Shown here in pieces: positions 43,101 through 55,400 of a stretch of DNA of 64,000 bases. Every line of letters starts with the position of its first letter. The stretch's first letter is position 1. The translations under genes and the position numbers were made by a program. Source of the DNA: Cristatella mucedo (taxonomy: Eukaryota; Bryozoa; Phylactolaemata; Cristatellidae); the NCBI GenBank assembly GCA_009760855.2, contig WPIO01000058.1:2224001-2288000 (forward strand). The letters are read 5' to 3'. The notes below the pieces were generated by a model. The model saw only the letters and a program-made list of their open reading frames with translations, was not told the origin of the DNA and searched no databases.

Positions 43101-46100
43101 CCTGCAATCTCTGGATAAACACAGCCATTCCATTGTGGCTCTCGAATGACGATACTTCAATGTTAGTGATGAGGTCAACTATCCGAACAGCCCGAGTTAC
43201 AAAAGTGATGTGCTCTTGATGATCTTTTAGCCAACCAATTAGCTTGAGAAGTGATGCCATGACACCACATGTCAACAAGGCTTCACCACCTGTAAGGAGC
43301 CCACATACGTAATTATGGTCATCTGACGGATGTGTTACCATTTTCAACTTGGCACTCTAAGCTACATACCGTTCTCATATGAAGCCAAATGATATAAAAA
43401 TGAAAACAAGGCAGTGGAGTACATGTGAGGAAATGGAGTAAGATGTGGCTCCACCATGTGTTGAATGCACCTTCGAGCAAGGCAAGGAAGAAATCCATGA
43501 TAGGTATTTGCACCGGTCGACTCAATGATCACCTCAAGTCTACAACCCAATAGCATATATATGGAGTTCCGAAGGAGCAGAATACCAAATCATTTAAAAG
43601 AGCATGAAATAAGTAACGCTAGATACTTGGGATTTCTTTCGAGATGCAGTATGGATGTAAGCGTTCGGAGAACTGCTGCTTTTGTCTCCTGAAATCAATA
43701 TGCACATATGGACTGTAAAACCTGCCACGGTGCAGAAAATTAATCACTAGTTACAGAGCAAACATTACGTACCACTAAGTTTTCACCGGAAAGCTCTAGG
43801 ACGTCAACAAGCTCACTTATGAATCCCGAGTAGATGACTTGGTGCGAATTCTCAGACGTGACAGCATTGGAGTACACTGTTAAATTTACAAATACCGTAC
43901 GAGTATGCCGAACAATAACCACGACATGTCAATGCTGTGTATGACTTGACCAAGGTACTGAGCAATATATAGAGGTAAAAACCAGGCATTACAAATCCCA
44001 ACGGTGCTTCGCAGGAAATGGAATCAGGTGACCACAACAAAAAATCTAAAATAGATCGTCTACAAACTGTGCACAATTGTGCCAAGAAGGAACTGCTCCT
44101 CAACATTGAACACTTGAGGTACAGCCTTAACAGCCAGTTGTACCAGATCGACAAACATGACTTGAGGGCAAACCCCCCTATCAAGATGACACAAGAGATC
44201 ACAAAATCAAGCAGTAGCTCAGAGGAAGCCTGAAAATGAACATCGACCTGGTCCTGAACAGCTATGAATGCACATGGGTCTAATTCATCTTGATGAGGTC
44301 TCTTTGCTAGATGTAGCCATTTTTGCTTCCTCAGAGGATCATATGGACAGCCAATTTAGCAGACTGAGTGGTAGCAGATTCTTCCTGCAGCCACATAGTG
44401 TTTCACCGTAGCACACATCGTCTTAAGAAGTCAAATAAATAAACCGAATAAGCCATTTATCTACACTAGAATACAATTTGTGAATAAACTTAAGGATCCT
44501 TATATAACAATCTCTTCACACAGCTGTATCATGGCATATGTTCAGCGACCAAAAACAAAAAAACAAATAAATGTCTAGCAAATAAATTCGGAATATCACC
44601 ATGTTGACCAGTAGCAACAATGGGCACCAGAAAGTAGTTTTTCTCGATCCCCAGGTTTATAATCTAATTGAAAATCTGTGAAACCTAGGCCACATGATAA
44701 TTTCAATGTCAGCTTAAGTAAAATAAATGCTACAGTAGCTTCTATAGCCTGCTCATTTTCAAGACCCGGCAGAGGACTCGCCATACCCCGGCCGGTTCAA
44801 ACATGCTCCTAACAGTTTTCCGTAAATTGGGCATGTTCCCAAGGGCACTGCATTTCCTCATCATTACTAGCTACAAGCTAAATGCGACTTCATCTGGGCT
44901 ACGTGTCAGACGGTGCCTTAGCTAGCAAAAGATTAGTGTAGTCCCTTTCCAAACTACTTTATACATAGACTACAACTTCTATTCACGTAACTTGGCGAAA
45001 TGGTGCCCTATTCTGGCCAAGAAAAAAGGCATTGATGAGTTGCAGTGCCAGGAAGTGAGTGGCCAAAAAGAAGAAATGTGCTCTAATCTTGCAAAATTTC
45101 TCTTCACGATAGACTCATTAACTTCTGATGGTCATCCAAAGATTTCATGGAGCGCTTTGAATCAGGAGTGCCATCTCATGGTCTTTTTCTTTGCCCCGGC
45201 TCAGCTTGTGGAGCTAGTGACGTTGTGGGCAGGTGCCACTGATAATGACACCGTTAAAGTGGTAACCGCCTTCCAGATAGGGAGACAATAACTATATTCC
45301 CCTCCATTTCGTAATCAGGTAAACCTCGAGGGCACATAACCCTAGATGCCAAAGTCATAGCAAATGGTGTCGAGTTCGGGCTGCCAGGTACCTCTGGGTT
45401 TTGTTAGGACATGCAAATACCTCTAGTGACATTTCACTAGAAGACCACATCAGCCCCACTGTCGAGTCAGCCTACTTTGTCTTTGCAACATTGCGAAAAT
45501 CTGGGCTTGCTGCAGGGAGACCAAATCAAGGTTACCACACAAAGTTAGACAATGCATTTGTGAATCCGGTTGCGACTTTTACAACTCAATACTTGTACAT
45601 TTTCTGGCTTGTGCAATGCAGCTTGCTTCGTCTGCCGTGAATGGTGCAATCGCCACATTACACCACTTCCTATCAACCTGCACTGGTGCTGCATGAATCA
45701 GCATATCGACTTCAAGGTTTTGACACTCACCTTAGGTTCAGTAATAATAACAATAATTATTACAAATGAGACATTTGTACAGCACCCTCATAGAACTATC
45801 TTTTTTATAAGCACTCATTTTCTTGGTTAAGCTTTATTCGGATTACTTCACAGTCAGGCTAGGCATGGTACCTACCACCAACTGTTCACACCCGACTGTC
45901 ACCAAACCCCTCACCAACTTTAGAAATTTGAAAAGAAGCAAAAAAGCACCCAGTCCTCAGAATTAGCTGAGTCCATATGACATCCTTTCGGCAGTTATGT
46001 GTACTGACACTGCATGTTATCACAATCGACATTTTTCTGTTACAGCATATGTAAAGTGGCAAGAGATTTGTTTATCCCAGGGTGGTCCTCCTATATAATT

Positions 46101-49100
46101 TTATTATTATTAAGGAATGTAAACGATCTGGGCAAAGGAGATGTATGAAATATTTGCAGTGAGTATCTCGTGCATGAACAACAAGGTATTCATATTTGTT
46201 TAAAGCTAAACAACTGCCCTGGAAGTGATGCATGCACCAAGGCAATCTCATCCAACTACACCTATGGAAAAATACCGATTGGGTAGTATATGCTAGTGGC
46301 CATAAGTTTCATGCATTTGGCCGCCTATGAATATGGTCGATGCTATTCAGCCATAAGCTCTTGGAACTAGTGTAGATTAATGGTAAAGACTAGTAGACAT
46401 GTTTTTGCTTATTGGCTACCAAGAAGCAGCATTTTGGTCAGTGAGATTTTCTGAGCGCAGAAATCACGGGAACCTGGATGAAGGCCTCTTAGAAACGGGT
46501 AACTCCCTTACCAATGGCCAATTGGGGAGCCGGATGTCACTGGCTGGCAAGATATATAACTCCAATCACCCATGATCATGATACACAATAATAATTCTAG
46601 CAAGATATGCTAACAGAGTAAATCTGTAGCTAATATATCTTTAAATATGGCCGACATTGTTATGTTCGCAGCCGCTATTCGTCAAATAGAAAGTGCAATA
46701 TCTGCTTGACGTGCTAGCACTCTTGCGAAATTGGGCACACACCCAGTAAGCTTTAGTTAGCCCCAGCTGGCAGAGCGTATCGACATCTTCATGCAGTACC
46801 CGCAGCTACGACACAGGGAGGGCTTATGGGTTTTATAATGGGTCAGCGGCGGTCTCACTATTTTGGGAAGATCAGCAACCAAGAGATCGTTCGAAAGCTA
46901 GGGATAAGTGAGAGAACTGACTTGATATAACATTCGTACAACCAGGAGGCACGATCAGCTCCCGAAAATGGAGCCCCTGAAGGCCCGTTTTGCATCTATT
47001 CGGTTCATGTATAACACTCGAGCTTAGCACCGGCGTGATCAATCGTCGAGCAGATGGCAAGGTGAAATTCAATGAAAATGGGCTTATGGCAAAGGCAGCA
47101 AAGAAGCTCTGCTACTGACAAAAGCTCACAGAGAAACACGCTTTAAGTGAGTGGGAAACAAAATCACTTGATCAAACACTGGAGGCAATCATTCTCTACC
47201 AACAAAAGTAATTAGCCAATTACGTCAGCTGCAAACGTCAATCCAACGTTCGACGCAGGAACAACAAAGCTCGTGCTGATACGCCTGCTTGCAACATAGC
47301 GTGAAGTTTGGGTCCGGATCAGTGATGGTGTGGGCAGGCTTCGCAGCAGGCACAGTAGGACGACTACCGATTGAGGGGATAATAAATAAAGAAGGCTACC
47401 TACCAATCCTGGTCGAGGTTGCTGTGCAACTGCATAATGACTATGGCAGTAATTTTATTTATCGATAGGACAACGATCCGAAAATTAATACCCGAGTTGT
47501 GCAACAATTTTACGACGGGCCCTGTCATCCCTGTCCTGCGATTTCAGTGGCAGAGTCAGAGCCATGACCCGGATCCTATTGATCAACCATGGACTTAGAC
47601 TCAGTGCCAGCAGAGAGCTCTTGACAGTAACATCAGACCACCTGCCAAATTACGGGACAAAGTGCAAGCGGTTTTTTATGCTGTACCATCGGATGTGACT
47701 CGGAAACTCGTCAAGTCAGTGCCAGCCCAAGTAGTGGAAGTGACTACTTATCAGAGCAGGCCACATTCTACAAGCAATAGTGCTTTCGCTGTCCGTGCTA
47801 TGGTTGACACTCAATAAATCATCGTGATGGGATTTTGTGCAATTTTGGCATCAATTACAATTGTTAGGACGATCACATTCGTTTGGACCAACCTTCCTGG
47901 TAGATTTTAAAACTGCATGCAGCAACAGTCAACCAGGTGGCTATAGTTGGCAGGCTGCAAACATTACTGCTGCTAGTGCATACTGATATTATCTTGTCTT
48001 CCAATATCACACAGGAATAAGCTCAACGTGGCAGCTGTTTTTTCAAGTTGTCTCAAATCATAAAAGCAGGCATTTATAGCGACTAATTAAGTCCGAAGAA
48101 AAGATGACATCATTATCTCAAAGAGACAGGTGAAAAGATAAGCAAAACATGAATTCTCATGTGATACAGTAAAAAATTCAAATCAAGAAATGATATATAT
48201 AAATATAATTACCGAGAACAGATATTGCCTGTAGTCTTGCCAGGACACATTTGAGCCGTTTGCCAAACGAGGCAAAAGAATGTGCTAGCCTGCAGTGGGT
48301 GAATAGTAATGTCTGCAATAAAATGATTAAAAGCCAAAGTTGTCAAACAATATCTCATTAGTTAATATGCAGATTATTGAACCAAACACACCATCACTCA
48401 CTTGCTTCTCTCGAGGAACAGGATGCTGACTAACAATAAGCTGCATCACTTCTGCTGGCGTTGATGCAATCTCGTGTATGTTTTCCATGTGCACAACACA
48501 GAGCTGGCTTGTAGTAATAGGCTGAGAGCTCAACGGCGGTGTTCCCTATCAAAATTCACCATGCATTTACTGCAGGTAAAAGGTAATCAACTTTAACCAA
48601 GGTTGCAATAAATACATGATATATCAAGCCGATCAAGGGTGAAGTGGTGCTCAAAGATTCAAAATAGACGCAGGCGTTATGTCAATTCAATGCATATACC
48701 AACTTCGGGCCTATGGGTAGTAAACGCTCTGGAACTGTTTATATATTTATTGTTACATTATTTCATGCTAAAAGCAGTGTTACTGGCAACCTGGACCAAA
48801 TCTTTCAGTCTGCCCACGACTACAGCCGAGTTGTAGGACTACAGCCGAGTTGTAGGAACTCGATTGCAGAATACAAAGTTCAAGGACGTCCATGCACCGC
48901 AATAACTACATAAAAACAAAAACAATTCATTTGTGTGGCGTTGTAAGAGAACTAAATCTCGATACAGGCAGTACGCTGCAGGGTTCGAATCCACGACTTC
49001 GGTCATCAAATGCATTCACATTGACCTTGGTCATTAAAGGCAAGCACCTTAATCCCCCGGGCCAAACCTGTATCACACCTTGACCTGACCACATTTAAAA

Positions 49101-49324
49101 GGAACCTAAAAACACACCTATTTAGGACCGCATTTAGTGGGTCCCTGTGATTCGTCCTTGATGTGCTTATGCGTGCTGACACTGTGCATGCTGCCACTAA
49201 CCACATTTGCATGCTGACCCTGTGCATGTCACCCCTAACCATATTATTCATTTCGTTTGTTTTTTCAAGCATGATTTTACTTACCATTCAATTGCATTTC
49301 ACTTTACAGCAAATGTAAAGCGCC

Positions 49325-49409
<85 letters not shown>

Positions 49410-52400
49410 AGTTCTCTGAGGGCGCTTTATCAAGCGAATTATTATTATTATTATTACACCTAAATCAGAAATGGAACTACCGAAGACGGTGTACAAGCGC
49501 AGCTGAACTCACATGTGCAATTTAACATTGATCAATCAAGTATTGACCATGTTACGGAATTTACAAGGCCCAAGCTGCAGGGTCAATGTAATTTATTATT
49601 TAAAAGTCATAAGCATGAACATCGATGAACCAAGGTTCAACAAGTTGGGGCACAAGCTGCATACGATGAAGAGATCAGAAAATGCATTATTTGTAGATAC
49701 ACTGCTTCCGGTTTAATTTGAGTTAGATGTGGTTGACCTAAATTTTTAAAGACTATGTGAAAATGTCAAAACTTGAAATTCCATTTCTAACATGCTTGTC
49801 ATTGGAAAGGCACCCTAATCAATTATTCAGATGTACTCCCCCACCAGGCCAAGCATCGTACCACCCACTTTTCGGAATCCAACAGTCTACCAATACCTCG
49901 TACAAACCTCAAATCCTTTGGAGACTGCATTTAGTTCGTATGCTCCTAAAGCCTGAAACTCCATCCCGACTTGCGTCAGAACATCCCCTGAATTGACCAC
50001 ATTTAAAAAGAACTTAAAAACACCTATTAAGGACAGCATTTAGTGGGTCCCCGTGACTCGTCCTTCATGTGCTAAAGCGTGCCGTCCTTCATGTGCTTAT
50101 GTGTGCTGACACTGTGCATACTGCCACTAACCACATGTGCATGCTGACCCTGTGCATGTAACCACTAACCATGTTATTTATTTTGTTTGTTTATCAAGCA
50201 TGATATTACTTACCATTCAATTGCATTTCCCTTTGCAGCAAATGTAAAGCGCCTAGGAAGAGATTAAGTTCTCTGAGGGCGCTTTATCAAGTGCATTATT
50301 ATTATTCGATTATTAGAACCAATCCTCAGTATTTTCTTGAAATGTACAGATAATAGGGAAAATGAACAATAAGTTGAAAGTGAAAGTTGAAAGCCTTATT
50401 CACGAGAAAATGCTTTTCATTGGTTAAGCATGTACTAAATCGACTGGTGTCAAGGTTTCTCAATATGGCGAAACCACCATTCAAGATCTGCATTTCATTG
50501 AGCTGATAAAATATACCTAAAATAAGCAAGCACGTACGTTCCTACCTTTATTTCTGACGAGTCGATGTTTTTGTCTTCTGTATAGAATTCGAAGTGCAAG
50601 GTAGTGGAACTTGATGGAAATGCCTGTTAAAAGGTCAAGTTGAGCAATGTAGAAAGATATCAAACCAACATCGATCACGTTCGGATAAATAGCATGCCAC
50701 GAAGCACGATCTACACATTTTATGGATATTGAGCATTGAGTTCTTCAAAAAGATCAAATGAGGGCAGAAGCAAAGATAGCATGGCACCCTCGATTAGGCC
50801 TAAACAGTTGATGAAATTACATATGGATGCAATTACCGATAGTGCGACGTCTTGGCAGCATTCGGCTAAGCCAAAGCCGTTTTCTTTCCCGCCCCAGCTC
50901 TTCAACGAATGTATGAGCAATATATACCAATATGATCTAGCATCATGCAAGGCAAGGAACTTTGGAATGCAATTCCAAAGTCTAATTTACAAACAGGAAT
51001 TGATACATAAGACCTTTTTCTTATACCTCAGCAAGATAGTTCAGATGTTGCATAATCTCTGCTTTCTTTTCACTACCAAGCCGAGTTATAAAGTTGGAAC
51101 GCTTGCTGAAAATAAATGAAAATTAAGATTACTGCATTCAACCATATGAACTAGTTACAGCCTATAGCTCTTTAATGCTGCATTGCAATGAGGGCCTAAA
51201 CACAATCCATAATCAGGCAGCCATATTTCGAGCAATCCAGTGGTAGAGTAGGCACGTCGGAAAATACAAACCGACGTACCACATGCTCTTGATGTAGCTC
51301 CGATGGTAAGAAAACATGTAAGCACCCCACGATGCTCTACCAAGCCAAAAATATATATAAAAGACACGTACCTGAAAACGTACAAAACGTTAAGAACTTC
51401 CAGCACGACATTCATATCACACGAGGACAGCAGGCTGATGAGATGCTCCATTGAGTAGTAGAAGTATCGCTGGAAGCTATGCTCGATCAGTAAAGATGTA
51501 AATCTTATAACATGCAGAAGCAATTCCTTAAGCTAAAACGAACATAAGTAAGACAATTTAACGACATTTTGTACATTACACACAGCAGTTGAGATCCCAT
51601 TGCAAACTGCAAGTCAACTTAACTTACCTGACAGTTCGTCGGATCATCACAAGCCAAAGCCCATTTGCTTTCCTGAGGTCGAACAGCCCTTTCCATAACT
51701 TCATCTAAGATATCGAGCACGTCAACCCAGTGAAATAGTTCAGACTACAATAGCATACTGGCTCGGGTTAGCCTTTCACAAGGAACATCAAGGTGTGGCC
51801 ACAAAACACTGGAAACTAGGTACTGCAATTTTCACAGCCACAAATGCTACGTGAACACCGCATCCACGTCATTGACAAAGTTTAAGACAATCAGGAAGCC
51901 TTTTGGCAGTGGCAATGCATCACATACAAATGAATTACACGCAGAAGGATTCATAAATGTTCGATTCTCTAAATGACGGATTCGTCGTTTAAAGGCCCGG
52001 AAACGACAATGTACAACATTATTCCCGTTTATTGGAAGTTTCCCACAGACTTGAAACGAGTTTAAACTACATAAAAGCAGTTGCACCAAAGCAACAATGT
52101 AATGTGATGTTATGTATATCCATCTGTAACTCTAGAAGCCACAAAAACCAAGTGGTTGTTAAACAGGAGTTTCCTACTGCTCACACAAAAGCCCAAATGC
52201 CTTTTGGTCTGCAAATAGTAGCCAAGAGACTTTAACTGATGCAGCAAAGAGAAAGTAAGAAGCATAGCTGTCATGAGGGAGGTCGAAGAAGTAAGCAGCA
52301 TGGAAAAGAGGTCGTTGCAAAATAATCGTGGAAGTTTCTGTAATTTTTTATCCAAAGCTTCCGAGGAGGTTGAAACTAGTGTAGCCGTTCAGCTAGATAC

Positions 52401-55400
52401 GAGTGCTAACTCTTCAAGACCCAGTCGTAGGTTTTGAGGATTGCGGTGGGAAATCCTTCTGTGCCCATTACATGCAGGTGTTATAGCATTTAATATTTTT
52501 CGAGGTTGCTCAATCAGAATCCTTCAAGGAGCCCAGCCAAGCAAGGAGAGGCTCGTGGGTCAGAGTAAGGATTCTGCTCTGTATCTGTTGATCAAACGAG
52601 GGCCAAGGCAGCTCCTTCAGCAAAGAAGACACAACATGGCTGAACTTCTTGGATTATCTGACTAACCTTGTTGCAATATTTATCATAAGCTGAACAGGCC
52701 TAATGGCTCATTTTTAGCAGCCCGGCCAAAACCAAATTACAGAAATAGCTCCTAATTTTATACAGGGAACGAACATAATGGCAAGCATATGGAAGCAGTC
52801 TTCTTAATGAATCAATAGCAGCTGCAACAAAGACTACAGTCAACAGCAAGGAACCATACACGTTAAGCAGCATGAGGCAATGCAGCAGCACGATATGGGG
52901 AATATCATCAGTTGACCATAGCTGTTTCGTGTTACCACGTTAAAGATGGCCCTTCCCACCCAATCTGGGATGGAGCTTTGGCACCCAGTCAGCGCTTATA
53001 ATAAGCTAGCTTTTCTGTGCACTCGAAATAGTACAAAATGCTCAGGATACTCTATGCAGATGGCATATCGCTCAATAATGCAAAAACGAGTATATCTCCA
53101 CAACCAATAAATAGAAAAGAATTATCAATATTTGTTGGCTGAGCTGCTTATGAGTAATATATCTTCCAATTTCTGAGCCACACAGAGTTTGCCCATAACT
53201 AGCAAGTTGGTCTATTGTCATTTGATTTGAGAAAGCTTGCTGCCATCCATGTGGAGATGTCAGCAATGCATGCAACAAGGGAGTGAGAGTTTGCCATACT
53301 TGAAATGTTTCGGTAGCCTGGAGGGATTCTGATGTACAACCCTAGTCTAGCCCCTTCAACCAATGCTATTAAAAAAAATGCAGATGCTGAAAGTAGGTAA
53401 CATTGATAAAAAAGTGAATGTGATAGAGACAAGAAGTGGGTAGGCAAAGGTTTCAGTATCTCGTAATTGCCATTGCATCCTGAAGATAACGAGCGTTGCC
53501 GGTGAGAACTTGACCACTTTATCAAGGTCAACCAGAACTTTGTTGAAAGGTAACAAACGACTATCACATTACTAGCCTGTACAGGTCTAAACTACAGTTG
53601 TGAGACATGTTCCTTTACCAGGGATATACTCTTATTGACCAGTTAATGATCGATTATAATTCTATCACTAGTGCACAATGAATAATGGTTTGGTAAACAC
53701 ACTCACCACACACAAACATGCCAATGATTGAAAAAAAAATTATTCTCAAAACTCCTACCACAAACAATTGGCAGCTTAGCAAATAGCATGCAGACAGTTG
53801 CACAGCAAATAGCACAGGTACTGGTGACATGCACATGTCTAGCTAAGCAAAGTTATCTATGTATGCCTGTACATTAAATTTCCAAAAAAAAGAAATATCT
53901 CCTTGGATGCTAACTATGCATGGCCAAAACGTGACTAAGTGGATGCAGCACATGCTACTGCATATTGATTATAATCAAACAACTGTAGCACCCCGATATA
54001 TATAATAATATAGTAATTCATTTACATAGCAATCTCATAGAACTTCTTTCTGAGCAATCAACACATGCCATTAAGGAAGCATGACCATATAGATAGTGGT
54101 AATATGCACGGTGTTAACATGCATAATATGGCTAGCATGAACATGCAGTAACAGCATTAAGCACACTACTGAAAATTACAAGGACCCAGAAAATGTCGTA
54201 AATGTTCTGTTGAAAATGTTGTAAATGTACAACGAATCCAGAAACTGCTGAAACATGTTTTTAAAAATGTCGTCAAGTCAGGGGATGTCGCGATGTTGGG
54301 AGTTGCAAGCTTTGGGAATATACAAACGAAAGACATCGGTCTCCAAAGAATTTGAGGTACAGCTAACTGATTTGAGCCAGAAGGGCAGGTGGTGCCTAAC
54401 CTGGTTGGGAAGTAGTAGTGGTAGGTATGCTGGAGCTAGAGAATGAAGGGACCTACAAAAGTGATATAATGCGGCAACAACAAAGCTCACGACTGACAAG
54501 CCTAGGAGCAGTTTTGCACAAACTCCAAACACTTATTTGGAACAGCGAGGATGACGTTCGAATAGCGAGTCAATTAAGTCAAATGTCACAAAGCACGAAC
54601 CAACTTGGATGTGGTAGCCCTGCCTAAACAGGCCTGAATTTTCACAATGTTATAGCTGAAAGTAAGCAGACTTGACTGTGAAGCTGATGAGGTCGGCTAT
54701 TGGTCATTTCGAACAAGGCACATGGATTTCGTTTATATGCAACAGGAGATATCCTGGAAGAGCTGATCCTATATAATTCTACATTCATAAAAGGCCAAAA
54801 GAGCACCGGAAGGATGCAGACCACACACTTACACAGCTGCCTCACCCGCCCAGCCAACTAGAAAACCGTGTGTGACACTAAGCGAGTAACAGAAAAGAAG
54901 ACAGCTGTTCCATTGAGCGATGCTGTTCCATTGAGCGAGCGTGTGCTTGGAATTTAGGTGTCAATTATTGTAAATCCATTTTGACCGGGCTAATGAATAA
55001 AATGCCACTAGGCCACTGCAGCTCGTGGTGAAGATGGCTGCAAGGCTAGTTTACAAATCCCCAAGGTTTGACCATATGCCTTCTTTGCTGAAAGAGCTTG
55101 GATGACTACCGATTGATCAAGTAATACCGAGTAAAGTTATTGCGGACCCACAATGCCACAGCTTGGCTTCTTCATAGCTAGCTGTACTACTGGACCAGTT
55201 AAGCCATCTCGTGCCCTCAGGTCCTCCATGGACAATAAATTAGCTGTTCCATTCCTCTGCTCAAAGACCTTTGGGACAGAAGCTCTTGCTCAGCAGGTCC
55301 AACACTGTGAACCTCACTTCCATAATTCTTATGCAACCGACACACACTCTCCTGCTGATGACTATGGCACATCCTTTCCAGTGGTTCAGAGCTGTTAATT

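Noticed and set aside
43852-44233. Possible coding exon or gene near 44.0-44.2 kb ([19 protein letters not shown] on the plus strand)
   Set aside because: Resembles a worn non-LTR RT segment (xRLQxVxNxAAR), too short and degraded to assign to a family.
49207-49410. 67-codon frame ending in a long Arg-Glu repeat
   Set aside because: It is the (GA)n microsatellite in the L2 tail read in one frame, not a protein.
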